Assembly (NCBI RefSeq): GCF_009727055.1
Contig: NC_052352.1
Location: 23,101,512 to 23,165,511, forward strand
DNA: 64,000 nucleotides
DNA from: Benincasa hispida
Lineage: Eukaryota; Streptophyta; Magnoliopsida; Cucurbitales; Cucurbitaceae
Direction of reading: 5' to 3'
The position numbers and the translations under genes are program-made. The notes under the pieces were generated by a model, which made no database searches, was not told the origin of the DNA, and saw only the letters and a program-made list of their open reading frames with translations. Below, in pieces: positions 1 through 12,100 of the stretch (positions are counted from its first letter, which is position 1; every line of letters begins with the position of its first letter).

Positions 1-599
1 TTTCTGACATTCTCGTTTTGGATTTTGAAAGTAGAATACATTTAGATTTTGTGCAGCTATTTGGGCCAATTTTATAATCTTGTTTTGGTATATGTTTTAA
101 ACTTTAGAACCTTTTAGTAGAATTGGTTCTTGCATTGAATGAAGGGAATGATTTGGATATGTTGATATAGTTTCTATTTTGGTATACAGTTTAACTATTT
201 TGGATTTTGAATCTATAATAGATTTGGATTTGGTGCAGTTGTTTTGTACGAGTTTATTGTTAAATTTAGTATAACATAAATGTATTTGTAATATACCATG
301 TACTCCATTATTCCCATTCATATAGGTACATGATGTAAATGACACAAAATACACTATAATTCTAAAGTCTTAATATGGGTACACTAAAATAGACCAAAAT
401 GGCACAAAATACATTATTCCCATTCATATGGATACATGATGTATTTTAAACTTATGGAACAGGTTATCTGGCCAACCCTATACTAAATAAAGTCGATAAA
501 ATGGGTTTGTTAAAGTCTCAATCGTCCAAAGGGCATATGCATAAATTATTTGTAATTTTAGGTGAATTGAACTTTTGACATTGCACATACATAAAGTTT
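1..599. other. AT-rich intergenic DNA, no gene seen
   Basis: No coding region, RNA gene or clear element boundary is visible. The text has loose internal repetition (for example TTTTGGTATA near 83 and 178, and ACAAAATACA near 345 and 404). It may be the outer flank of the MULE-related repeat that follows. Confidence 0.5.
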
Positions 600-1200
600 A
601 ATAACAACAAACACACTCTAATTATAAAGCGTACAGCTCAATTTCCAATCCTCAATATCATAAATGAACAATGAATGTATCAAGTGATTTGGACTTATTA
701 TATCATTACTTTTTTAGTATACAATTTAAATATTTAGATTGATTTCATAAACACACTGTAATTCTAAAACGTTTAGCTCAATTTCCCAATATGAAAATTA
801 CAAATGACTGAACAACCAACATAAATTAGTAATATTTAACTTTCAATTCCATATACAATAATTGTTATATCATTACTGTTTTTGTATACAATTTGAATAC
901 TTTGGATTGATTTCACAAACACACTGTAATTCTAAAACGTTTAACTTAATTTTCCATTATGAATAATACAAATGACTGAACAACCAACATAAATTAGTAA
1001 TATTTAACTTCCAATTCCATGTACAATCATTGTTATATCATTATTGTTTTGGTATACAATTTGAATATTTTGGATTTATTTCACAAACACACATAATTCT
1101 AAAACGTTTAGCTCAACTTTGGCCATTATGAATAATACAAAAGACTGAACGACCAACATAAATTAGGTTTAAGTATTGCAAATGACTGAACTACTAACAT
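600..1200. repeat. ~168-bp tandem repeat, about 3-4 copies
   Basis: Three well-aligned units share landmarks such as ACACTGTAATTCTAAAACGT at about 753 and 921, with a matching block at about 1,089. Each is followed by text with AATGACTGAAC and CAACCAACATAAATTAG. A more diverged unit starts near 609. Spacing between equivalent positions is about 168 bp for the good copies. The array lies just downstream (transcription sense) of the MULE transposase relic and may be its subterminal repeat, which is an inference. No coding potential is seen. Confidence 0.75.
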
Positions 1201-1355
1201 AAAAGTAAGATAACAAACTGTAATATCAATGCAAATAATAATTCCTTTCATAAACGCCAATAAGTTTGAACATTAAAGAACTGTTTGAAGAGGGAAACAA
1301 ACTGCAAAGTAAAGAAAAACAATACTAAAAAATATAACATTATATATAAGTGCAT

Positions 1356-3310
1356 TCAATGATGTATGGGATCTTTGCAAGACCTACAATTATGACCCTT
1401 CGTACCGCACCAACTACAGCAGACTATAGCTCTATTTTCTAAATAAGACATGATTTTTTTTTTCTTAGGCCTCCCAGCCGGACATTTAACATTAGGAGGA
1501 AAAATTGGATCATTGCCAACTGCATGAATTGCATTGAATTGTTAAACATTGTCAATAGGTCGCGTTTCCTTTCTGTATAACAAACGTAGATTAGAAACAC
1601 GATAGAAATCATGTTCATATGACTGCAGTTGAAGATTCCTACAAGACAATGCAATGCATGTATGAGAGTACGGGATCATGTCTAGGTCCCAATGCATACG
1701 TGAGCAAGTACAATTCAGAATGTTAACAACAAATTGGTTGAAGTGATATGCACTTCAAATTCATACTAGTTAATGGGATATAATTGCCAAAAAAAAGAAA
1801 ATAGAAAGAAGAAAGATAAAATTACAATATTTACTATTAATAATAGGCTCAATCGAATACAAATACTGTGTAAATAAAAGAACACTTACATCCAGTGATC
1901 CACTGTCACTTAAGGTTGATCGAGTAATGTTCTTTGCATACAAGGACAATTCAAAACGCTAGAAACTCCAATGACTACGACATTTGTAAAACCATTTTTT
2001 AACAAAACTACGGATAGATTCAAGGAGACCAATAACGGGTAATTCCCGTGCTTCCTTTAAAGTTGAATTCATGCATTCAAATATATTGGTTGTCATTAAG
2101 AAATATCTTTTCCTCCGACAAAATGCCCTAGTCCATTTGGATTTGCCAACATCCTCTAATTCAAGCCTAATGGACAGAGCAACCTCATCCAATTGCATCA
2201 TGTAATACTCAAATTCAACAATTGTATATGCTCTTGCACACATATGGAAAGTGTCTTCAATTGGACGTGACTTATGGTTCTTAACAAGGTTCTTGTACAA
2301 ATGAAATGCACAAACCCGTGTTTAGCAAAATCGTAGATAAAACTAACACCCTTGGCTATATTTTTATGACCATCCGACACAATAACATGGTCGCTAGAAT
2401 CCCCAAAAATAGCTTTAAGATTACGAAAAAACTAAGACCATGATGCATCATTCTCATAATCGACAATAGCAAATGTAAGAGGTATAATCTACGAATTGCC
2501 ATCAAGTGTGCAAGCAGACAATAATGTCCCCCAAAAATTTGTTCTTTAGACTAGCATCATCGACTGACATAATAGGAAAATAAAATTTTCATGCATCTAT
2601 GGAAGCAGCAAGGGCCATAAAGTAATACTTAAACCTATCTTCATCATCAGATTCTTGTGTTGTATATGTTTCTGTAAGGAATAAACATTTACATTAATTA
2701 TACAAGACAAAATAAACTGTATATAATTGCTTAAACTAAATATAGACAAGAAAAAATACTAGGATTGTTTTCAATCAACGCAGTTGAAAATGATGATAAA
2801 ACGACATATGAGGACTCAAGAGTCTCCCTGAGGGAATCGAGGGCAACCTCACAACCTCTCCAAGCTTTATCATAACTTATATTTATACCATGTTGTCTTC
2901 ACATATAGCTTACAACATCACAAGGTCGACGTGGGACTTTGTCCTTCATTTTAAAAAATGACTTTGTACACTCAACAACAATCCAAGATGTTGCTTATTG
3001 ATGATTATCTTTAACAATGTCAATAGATATCAATGTATTTTCGAACCATCCACACACCACCCCCTCTATATACAGATGCACGTAGATGCCACCCACAAGA
3101 CATATCCTTGCAACGAATTTCAAATGAAGTTTTGTTTGACCTAGTAGTAGTAAGTTCAAAACCGTTTTTAAGAGCAAGCAAATAAATTGTTATATTCAAT
3201 ACAGACTTGTTACTAAAAAATAAACCTACTCTAATGGGAATACCAAATTGAAAGGAATCGAAATCTTGGAAATCAACTCAGTGTTGCCTTCAGGGGGTTA
3301 GGAAGAATTA
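1356..3310 (-). pseudogene. Decayed Mutator-like (MULE) transposase
   Basis: Pieces of a plant MuDR-type transposase occur in the expected order on the minus strand. At about 3,060-3,240 there is a MuDR DNA-binding domain, with ALKNGFELTT and FEIRCKDMSCGWHLRAS in one frame. The central transposase core at 1,959-2,600 includes VSDGHKNIAKGVSFIYDF and then FECMNSTLKEARELPVI in another frame. The C-terminal SWIM/zinc-knuckle tail ends at 1,356, with GRPKKKK followed by CSWCGTKGHNCRSC, which keeps C-x2-C-x4-H-x4-C spacing. The reading frame is broken: a frameshift separates the core pieces near 2,300, and a TAA stop precedes the GRPKKKK tail near 1,545. MULE transposases cut and rejoin DNA at terminal inverted repeats; this copy cannot make the enzyme. 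No terminal inverted repeats or target duplication were located by eye. Confidence 0.85.
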
Positions 3311-4109
3311 TCAATGTCTGCTAATTCATTATTCAAATATAGTGTATTACGAGTGTTCGAGGTAACAGTGGTCAAACACTACACATAACTCAATTTGGGG
3401 GAATCTGATAACACTTGACATCAACCACAAAAATATCTTTATCTTCAATAATGCTAACAAGATTCGAACTGGCAGAACCAATCCGGTACATTGTCAAACG
3501 AGATATAGTTAACTCACTGGAGGGAAAAAGTTTACCTTGGATATATTCCACACATTATTTAAACGATGAATTTGATGGAATATGCGCCTCAAAATTTTTA
3601 AATCATGGTAGTGAGAAATCTCATCCCATCGACCATCAAAGAGAAGTCTAATCCATTGTAAAGTCATAGCAAAAATAGTAGCTTGTTAAGGAAACCACAA
3701 GAAAATCTAAATCGATGAACACTTGTGTGAGTAACAAAAGTTATGGCCCTTTTTTTAAGAAATGATATTTCTTTTTGCAAAATCGTTAAAATAATAGCAA
3801 AAAATAGTATATACAAATAATTTATTAAGAATATCATAAATATATAGCTAATTTATTAAGAATATAGGTATAAAATTATATAAAAAACAATATAAAGATC
3901 TGAATAAAATTGAATAAGTATAAACCATTCAAAGATTTGAATAAAATATATGGATAAAATAAAATTTAATAATATATAAATATTTCAAATATAAATTTGG
4001 TAGAAAAATCTGGATATTTAATTAAGGTGAGATAAATTCAAAAAGTGGTTAAACAGAATCTAAAATAATAATAAAATATAGAGATTATATTAACTACATA
4101 AGCAAAATT

Positions 4110-4326
4110 AGAGCGTAAATATAACCGACTCTGATTTCTATTATAGAATTACCTAGTATTTATAGTTTCATCAACAACAGCATCTATGAACCAAAAAATG
4201 GCAAATTAGGGGCTTACAAATTTGTGGTCATGTGCATCTTACGTGAGTTGTCATAAATCTTATTTCTGGGTGATTTTGCCATTTTCAAAATGAAATATTA
4301 AATTCTGCCATATGCTCCAATTCCGG
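4110..4326. repeat. Direct repeat, copy 1 (partner 5,200-5,397)
   Basis: This copy shares the block AGTTTCATCAACAAC, then CTATGAACCAA, CATAAATCTTATTT and TTTTGCCAT with the segment at 5,200-5,397, in the same order and orientation, with many point differences. The two copies lie about 1.08 kb apart upstream of the PPR gene. Either a segmental duplication or two insertions of one short dispersed repeat would explain it. Confidence 0.7.
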
Positions 4327-5199
4327 GCTGATCAGATAAATAACAAAATTTATGTTTCTTTTTTAGATTGTAAAAATAGCAAACAAAATATAAAATTAAA
4401 AAATAATGATTAACAATGGTCAAAATACTCCCAACGTAATTCTAAAGGTCTAAGGGTTTCAAAACCGCTTGAAAACAACAAATACACTCTACCTACAACT
4501 ATCACACACTAAACAATATATCCAGACAAAATGTCTAATCCACCATCACACCTCACACGATAATCAATGAATTTACTCACATTCATTTAAACCAAAACTC
4601 TAACCAATCATTTTGCTCTAAAAATCATTCAACGCAAGAAGTAGGCGTGAGGGTTCTCGACAACTTCAAAAATCGTTCGACGAAAGAAAGACCTTCTCTT
4701 CAAAATTTGTTCAAGAGAATAAATACTTTCTCGACGGCTTCAAAAGCTTGACCTTCGACATTGAAGCCCCTTCTTGAAGCTGCGGCTTCAAGGGACTTTT
4801 GCATGACATCAAATATTTCTCCACAAGTATTTTAATCTTAACACTTGCTTCTAGTCCTTTTAAACCCCTCCTTTACTGATTCCCACACTTTCGACATTGA
4901 AGCCCTTTCTTTACTGATTCGAGTGAGGGAGGACGGTCAAGTCTGGAATCTGCTTAAATTTTCTAATTTCGTACGACATTGCGATTCCCAAACTTTCTTC
5001 TAATCCATGCACTGCAATTTGGTCTAACTCTTGTTTACACGCTGAAGAGATGAAAAATGTGCTAAATGAAACTATTTATATAATAATATATAAATATTTC
5101 ATTATTTTTTCAAAAATAAACAGAGATTTATTATAGTTTTTTTAGATATCAGAACATATTTCTATGGTTAAATATTTAGATTCAAATTTTTTGGGATAA

Positions 5200-5397
5200 A
5201 AATAACGCCGTCTTTTCTAAATAGAACCTGGTATTTGTAGTTTCATCAACAACACCTATGAACCAAGTAACAGCAAATCAGGGATTTAGAAATTTGTGAT
5301 AATGTGTATGCCAGGTGACTTACCATAAATCTTATTTTTGGATAATTTTGTTATTTTTCAGAATGAAACCTTGAATTTTGCCATGCTTCAATTCTAA
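5200..5397. repeat. Direct repeat, copy 2 (partner 4,110-4,326)
   Basis: This is the downstream copy of the ~200-bp direct repeat described for 4,110-4,326. It ends about 375 bp before the PPR start codon, so it may lie within the promoter. Confidence 0.7.
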
Positions 5398-5604
5398 AAA
5401 AAAATTAAAAAAAATAAATAAATAACCCTTGAAGCCCACCGGAATTGATTGGGCCTCTAACCTATGGGGCTGGCTTTGCTTCAGTGACTCACCTTAGCAG
5501 TCCACCAGCGTCTCTTCCCCGAGGGAAAGACGACGACTGGCTCAGAAACTGGATAAGCAAAAACGCCGCTTCACCACTCTTCCACCTCCATTTTTACACA
5601 CTCT

Positions 5605-5757
5605 GTAAGTTTCCCGCTTTCCGAATCTCTCTCCTTTTCCAAATTCCCCAATCTCTCCCCTTCCTAAACAGGAAAACCATTGCCCTCCACTTCTTTAATT
5701 TCTTCACATTCCATTAAAATGGAGTTCTAAGCATCGGAACCTTTTGTTTCCTTCCAG
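5605..5757 (+). other. Candidate 5'-UTR intron of the PPR gene
   Basis: A good donor context (CTCT|GTAAGT at 5,605) is followed by a pyrimidine-rich tract and an acceptor (TTTCCTTCCAG ending at 5,757), 14 bases before the PPR ATG. The 153-bp interval is T-rich, as plant introns usually are. This is inference from splice-site appearance only; transcript reads would decide it. Confidence 0.4.
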
Positions 5758-5771
5758 TTGAAAGGTGTATT

Positions 5772-7604
5772 ATGGATATAACCTTGCCCGCGAAGCATTA
5801 TACAGATGGGTTCTGTTTATTTCACCGTCGCCCCTCCAAAAATCGCGGCCGGAAAGTTAGGGCCAAGGGAAGGGTTTCTTCAGAGACCAATTCGTTAAGG
5901 CTTTATGTAGGAGAAAAAGGGAAACCTCGGTTTCTCGTTATTCCTTCTGATTGTTCTGAAGAACCCCTTGTTCGTGCGGTTCCAAGGGTCGACACATTTA
6001 GTTCCAATGGTAGATTGCAACAGGGGGAGAAAAATCTCCATACCCATTTGAATGGCTCCAGTTCTTCATCATCTTCCTCTTCAAATCATTCGCAGAGTTT
6101 TGAGGAATTCGAGAACAATAATCATCTTCGTCGACTGGTAAGAAATGGGGAGTTGGAAGAAGGATTTAAATTTCTAGAGGATATGGTTTATCGTGGTGAT
6201 ATTCCTGATATAATTGCTTGCACTAGTTTGATTCGTGGTTTGTGTAAAACTGGAAAAACTAGGAAAGCAACTAGGGTAATGGAAATTTTAGAAGATTCTG
6301 GGGCTGTTCCTGATGTGATAACTTACAATGTTCTTATAAGTGGTTACTGTAAATCTGGTGAAATTGGTAGTGCTTTGCAACTTTTGGATCGAATGAGTGT
6401 TTCTCCTGATGTTGTTACATACAATACAATCTTGCGTACGCTTTGTGATAGTGGGAAATTGAAGCAAGCAATGGAAGTTCTGGACAGACAACTGCAAAGG
6501 GAGTGTTATCCGGATGTAATAACTTATACTATTTTGATTGAAGCAACTTGCAAGGAGAGTGGAGTTGGGCAAGCAATGAAATTGTTGGATGAAATGAGGG
6601 ACAAAGGATGTAAGCCTGATGTTGTTACTTACAATGTTCTTATAAATGGGATTTGTAAGGAAGGAAGATTAGATGAAGCTATTAAGTTCTTGAATCATAT
6701 GCCTTCCTATGGTTGCCAACCTAATGTAATCACTCATAACATCATCTTGCGCAGCATGTGTAGTACAGGGAGATGGATGGATGCCGAGAAGCTGTTGGCC
6801 GAAATGGTTCGGAAGGGATGTTCACCTAGTGTTGTCACTTTCAATATCTTGATTAATTTCTTGTGTAGAAAGGGGTTGCTTGGTCGAGCAATCGATGTTT
6901 TGGAGAAGATGCCTCAGCATGGATGTACTCCAAATTCCCTGAGTTACAACCCATTGCTCCATGGATTCTGCAAAGAGAAGAAGATGGACCGGGCGATCGA
7001 GTATTTGGATATCATGGTTTCGAGAGGCTGTTACCCTGATATTGTGACCTATAATACCCTATTGACAGCATTGTGCAAAGATGGAAAGGTAGACGTTGCA
7101 GTTGAGATACTGAATCAACTTGGTAGCAAAGGTTGCTCTCCTGTTTTGATTACATACAACACAGTCATTGATGGGCTGTCAAAGGTAGGTAAAACAGAAG
7201 ATGCCATAAAACTTCTAGATGAGATGAAGGGAAAAGGACTGAAACCAGATATAATTACATACTCCTCGCTAGTCGGAGGACTGAGCAGAGAAGGAAAAGT
7301 TGATGAAGCAATTGCATTTTTCCATGATTTAGAAGAAATGGGTGTGAGGCCAAATGCTATCACATACAACTCTATCATGTTAGGACTCTGTAAGGTTCGA
7401 CAAACTGTTCGAGCTATTGATTTCTTGGCATACATGGTTGCCAAAGGCTGTAAACCGACCGAGGCTTCATACATGATTCTTATTGAAGGGTTGGCCTATG
7501 AAGGTTTAGCCAAGGAGGCATTGGAGTTGCTTAATGAATTGTGCTCTAGAGGAGTTGTGAAGAAGAGTTCTGCAGAGCAGGTGGTGGTTAAAAACACTTT
7601 TTGA
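5772..7604 (+). CDS. P-class pentatricopeptide repeat protein, At1g09900-like
   Basis: This is an intact 610-residue, single-exon PPR protein. The first ~115 residues are basic and low in complexity, with HRRPSKNRGRKVRAKGR early on and a serine run near residues 97-106. That fits an organelle-targeting leader but does not tell mitochondrion from chloroplast. From about residue 117, about 13-14 tandem ~35-residue motifs follow, each beginning like DVVTYNVLI or DVITYTILI and linked by short hinges. There is no E, E+ or DYW extension, so it is P-class rather than an editing-type protein. The repeat order and C-terminal KKSSAEQV tail closely resemble Arabidopsis At1g09900; this identification is from memory of the family. 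Such proteins bind organellar RNA to stabilise, process or help translate it. The target here is unknown. The start at 5,772 is the first ATG of the long frame. A poly-T tract follows the stop. Confidence 0.95.
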   Translation: MDITLPAKHYTDGFCLFHRRPSKNRGRKVRAKGRVSSETNSLRLYVGEKGKPRFLVIPSDCSEEPLVRAVPRVDTFSSNGRLQQGEKNLHTHLNGSSSSSSSSSNHSQSFEEFENNNHLRRLVRNGELEEGFKFLEDMVYRGDIPDIIACTSLIRGLCKTGKTRKATRVMEILEDSGAVPDVITYNVLISGYCKSGEIGSALQLLDRMSVSPDVVTYNTILRTLCDSGKLKQAMEVLDRQLQRECYPDVITYTILIEATCKESGVGQAMKLLDEMRDKGCKPDVVTYNVLINGICKEGRLDEAIKFLNHMPSYGCQPNVITHNIILRSMCSTGRWMDAEKLLAEMVRKGCSPSVVTFNILINFLCRKGLLGRAIDVLEKMPQHGCTPNSLSYNPLLHGFCKEKKMDRAIEYLDIMVSRGCYPDIVTYNTLLTALCKDGKVDVAVEILNQLGSKGCSPVLITYNTVIDGLSKVGKTEDAIKLLDEMKGKGLKPDIITYSSLVGGLSREGKVDEAIAFFHDLEEMGVRPNAITYNSIMLGLCKVRQTVRAIDFLAYMVAKGCKPTEASYMILIEGLAYEGLAKEALELLNELCSRGVVKKSSAEQVVVKNTF

Positions 7605-9132
7605 TGGGTTTTTTTTTTTTTTTTTACTTCATCTGTTGTTTGATGGCATTGGATTTCATCATTAAATTTTCATAGATGTGGGATTTATGATGATCTTGGA
7701 GCCGAATTATGTTTATTATCTTTCTCATAATGGGTAGAATCTATCAATTTTGTAAGATAAAATGCTCAACTTGAGTAGTCTTTTAGTATACAGCAGATTT
7801 GATAAAGCAATCGTCCTTTGATAATTTGCAATTTGCATTGCTTTTCAATGTAGATAATTCCTCCATTGAACTCAGCTGGATCATCATTTTTTCTACTTTC
7901 AATTAAAACTTCAATCTAATAAATTTTATAAACCCTAACAGTCCGATACTTTTAATAAATATTCAACGATAATTTTTTATAGAAATTGACTAAATAATAA
8001 TAATAATTTTCAAAAAATTATATTTAATGGTTTGTATTCTCAAAATTTAGAGTGAAAGGCTAATAAATAAATAAATAATTTAAAATCCAACAATAAATTA
8101 ATTTAGAAATACATAATTTTTACCCAAGATTTTTCATGAGATTTTTATACGCATTATCCAAATTTAAATTAACTTTTTGCTCTACCTAAATTAAGTCCAC
8201 CATCCAAATTTAAATTAATTTAGAAATACATAGGTTAGTTTTTATTGTACCTAGTCATTTGACAATAACCCTACTTAAATTAAGTCCACCATACAAAAAC
8301 CCTCATAGTTCTGATAATTTTATTCCTATGTTGAGTTTATAACATGATTATTAATAAAATCGAGCTAAAAATACTTGTAAATCAATAACAAAAGTTTGAA
8401 TTGATAATTTTAATGGATACAAATTCAAAGCTAAAAGTTAGGACTACAAATTGAACTTTTTTTTTTCAATCAAATCTTTTTTAAAGGTTACCATTTTTTG
8501 ACCCAATACTTTTTGTCTGATGGGTTTTAAAATTTTCAAAATGGACATAATAATATGAAAACCGACCCCGCCTAAAGCTGAAAGCCTGAAACTGGCCTAC
8601 CTGAGACCTGACACACAAAAAGCCAATTTATCAGTCTAAATTAAACCGAATCCACCAACAGTACCAAACATGTGGCTCTGCCCCCAAATCCCATAAAAAG
8701 TTACACCTATTGAACAGTTCCTAATCATTTAGACAAGCTGTTCAACTATAAATGCCATATTCCCCTTGATTGTCTTCAACCGAATATAATTGACTACTAA
8801 GTGTTGAGTATATGAATATCAGAACTTGAGATGAAGCAAATGAAGCTAAAAAATGTTCTTCATTCTGAATCTTTTCAAGTAAAAAAAAAGTAAAAAGAGC
8901 CCCACGCTTGGTCAAGAAAAGAAAAGAAAGAAGAAAAACCACCAATTTTTTTGGAACTTAGGAATTCAAGATCAAGGTTAGTCTGAGTAACAAGACATCA
9001 TTCACAGACTAATGCGTTTAATTTTCCAGATTTCACACATTTAAAATATAGCATATAAGCAAATGACATTTGAAGCCCACCTCCTCCCCCCACCCTTCAC
9101 AAGCACAGGACAGGTCGAGCTTATGATGCCTT
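7605..9132. other. Intergenic region between PPR and 14-3-3 genes
   Basis: This holds the 3' flanks of two convergent genes (PPR plus, 14-3-3 minus). It opens with a T15-like tract just after the PPR stop. A short internal duplication (AATTTAAATTAA, TTTAGAAATACATA and AAATTAAGTCCACCAT) lies between about 8,090 and 8,300. No further gene was recognised. Confidence 0.55.
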
Positions 9133-12100
9133 CTATGACTCATCTAACTGGTCCTGCAAACAATCCAACATAATTCACTAATGTTATGCCCTCGTAGTTA
9201 AAGGGAATACAGGCTGCAATTTGTGCTTTCTAAGGGATTCTTTTCAGAGAACCTTGAGTTCTTAGTACAGTTTTCATTTGATATTTGGTTTTAAAATGTT
9301 ACATTTTTACGTTTAAATTTGGAGTTCTATTTGATTTCTAGGTTTCAAGAATTACATTTTTACCTTTGATTTTTCACTAAATACTCACTTTTGATCCTTT
9401 ATGTTGATTTCTATTTTACATAATTTAAAACAATTAAATTAATTTTCAATATCACGATTAAAATTAATTAAAAATGTTCATATCCTAATTTTTTTAAATG
9501 AATAACTGAAAGCTAACGTGTCAAAGATCAAAAGTGAGCATTAGTGAGTGTAAAATGATGAAACATATGAACCAGATGGAAACTAATTAAACTCAAAATT
9601 TAAAATTCAAGGGTAAAAGTGTAACATTTTGGAGCCTAAGGACCAAATGGAAATAAAACTCAAAACTCAAGAATAAAAGTGTAACATATTGAAACCTATG
9701 GACCAATTGAAACTATATAAATGAACAATGTTTTTTTTCCATTTTTTTTCCTGGGTGGATGGTGTTCACTGACCTGCGCATCTGAAGTCCAGAGAGTGAG
9801 GTTGTCCCTCAATAGTTGCATGATGAGGGTACTGTCCTTGTATGATTCTTCACCCAAAGTGTCCAACTCAGCGATGGCTTCCTCAAATGCCTGATCAGAA
9901 GAAGAAGGACTGATGACTAACACACGAAAGAACGATGGGGGAAAGAATACTGCTTGTAAGTCACTTACAAAACGGTCATTAGGTGACTAACTTTACAATA
10001 GTGCAGTTCCAAGTACTTAGCAAAAGGGGATATGAAAATACACCAAAAGGCTCAAGAAAATGTAACATGTGCAATACACGTTTCAAAGAGTCCAACAGAG
10101 AAATTATTCAACAGGACCATCACGATGTGGCTGACAGTTGTTCACTGTTATTCACTGTTGGACGTAAGAGAGAAAAGTACCTCATTTGTATCTAGAAATA
10201 ATTAGAGGGCATAAAGATCTTATTGAATATGTGGCTAACATCAGTCAAATAATACATACCCTTTTCTCAAGATTACATGTTAATTTGGGTTAGAAACCTG
10301 CGAGGCATGCCATCAAGGTATTCTGGTTGAAATGAAAAATTTGAAAAGAGGGTCCTTGGGGTGTTTTTGGGGGAGGCTTTCTCAACCCCGCCCTTAGGCT
10401 GTTTCTTAGTTCTTTTTTAATATATTCCTTTCACTGTTTCTTATATATAAATAATTTTTTAAAAGAAGAGAACAAAAGACATCCATTAAAAATTCAATCA
10501 AATAAAGTGGTCAACCATAAGAGAGATTACTCTGGCAGATTTTGTAGTCTAATCCAACAGTTATTATGAAACAATCCCATTGTGATGGCCCATTGAATAA
10601 TTTTTTTTCCAAACACAGGCAGTAATATTAGTTATTAGCAAAGTTTCAATGTCTGATAGACCTCTTGCAAAGGGAGATAGATCAACACATGAATCACAAT
10701 AAGTCACAGATCCAATCATCCTCTGTAGACTTAACCCACTTAATGACATACTTCAATAATAAGGATGATACATTTTCATATAAAATGAACTAAAAATCCA
10801 GTGGTCTGAGGAAAGATACAATAGTATGTAGGACAATATGGCAATTCCTGAAAGCTGAAACTGAAGAGCAAAAGAATGAAATAAAAAACCCATGCAACAG
10901 TGTGAACAATTTGAATCATTGGTCAATGAAGATGCATATTAAACAAACGTGTCCAAATCTACATATGCAAGCCTACAATTTAAAGATCCACGCAATACTG
11001 TTTCATATGAACAGTGGCGTTCACGTCTGCATATGAATGATCCTAAACATAACCATAGAAGTCAAGTTTTAGGAGAAAGGTCCCTTGCCAACACATAAAG
11101 CAATTAACGTAAAGACAATAGTTTGACCAAGTCGCACCAGTAATAGTACCAGCTGACACAATTTCTTAGGAACAGTTTAATAACCCAAAATACAATAAGA
11201 CAAAGATCTATAAAAGGAGGCCCCAGTGATAAAAGCAAAAGTGTGCCAGAATCAGCCCACTTCTTCTCATTGATAAAACAAAGAGAAATATACAAAGGAA
11301 AATAATGTACAACGAGAATGCTATTATGCTACATAAAGGATCAAAACTTACCTCCTTGGCCATGCTACATGCTTTATCGGACTGATTCAGAATCTCGAAG
11401 TAAAACACAGAGAAATTGAGTGCCAGCCCAAGCCTTATCGGATGAGTGGGTGCAAGATCTGCAACTGCGACATCCTTCATAGCATAAAATCCAACAAGTG
11501 CAAAATCAGCATTCAGAATATTCCAATCTCAAGCACTCATATCGCAGAATTGAAAATTCCTATTATCTTTTGATTCAATTATTAAAATAAACCATTAGAA
11601 GAGACATAGAAATGATCTCTTGGAGACTGGAGATCCCACGAAGAAAGCAACGAAAAACAGAGTAATAAAGAAAAATCGTCATCAATTTGAAAACCATTGG
11701 AACAGTCTAAATCAAGATTTGATTTCCGTGAGAGAAGAAGGCTGTAACTTAGAACACGGAAACATAACAGTAAAAGATGGATCGGATAAGTAGGGATGTT
11801 CGGTGGATACTAAATCAGTATTCAAAGTCAATTCACTAGTCAAATGTTCAACCTCACAGGTCCATAAAAGTAGCCCCAATTCGAAAATATCTCAATAATA
11901 CCAAAAGAGAAAAAAAGATCCACAAATACCTGAGCAGCCCTATAAGCCAGCATGGTATCCTCAGCAGCGGCTTTCCTCTCATCCCCAACCTTAAACTCCG
12001 CCAAATACCTATGGTAATCCCCTTTCATCTTCAAGTAGAAAACCTTCGACTCACTAGCAGAAGCTGAGGGAATAAGATTCGAGTCCAAAAGCTGCAGAAT

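Larger units (their letters stand above)
3311..5604. other. Intergenic region upstream of the PPR gene
   Basis: No convincing gene is visible. The stretch from about 3,770 to 4,120 is very AT-rich. It contains one pair of ~200-bp direct repeats (4,110-4,326 and 5,200-5,397). Short echoes such as TTCGACATTGAAGCCC occur near 4,755 and 4,889. The last few hundred bases should hold the PPR promoter, but no clear TATA box was chosen. Confidence 0.5.

Noticed and set aside
3415..3651. Plus-strand open frame upstream of the MULE relic
   Set aside because: No similarity recognised and it partly faces the MULE N-terminal side; treated as chance.
7115..7474. Antisense open frame within the PPR gene
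   Set aside because: It is a shadow of a strongly coding plus-strand PPR frame with repeated codons.
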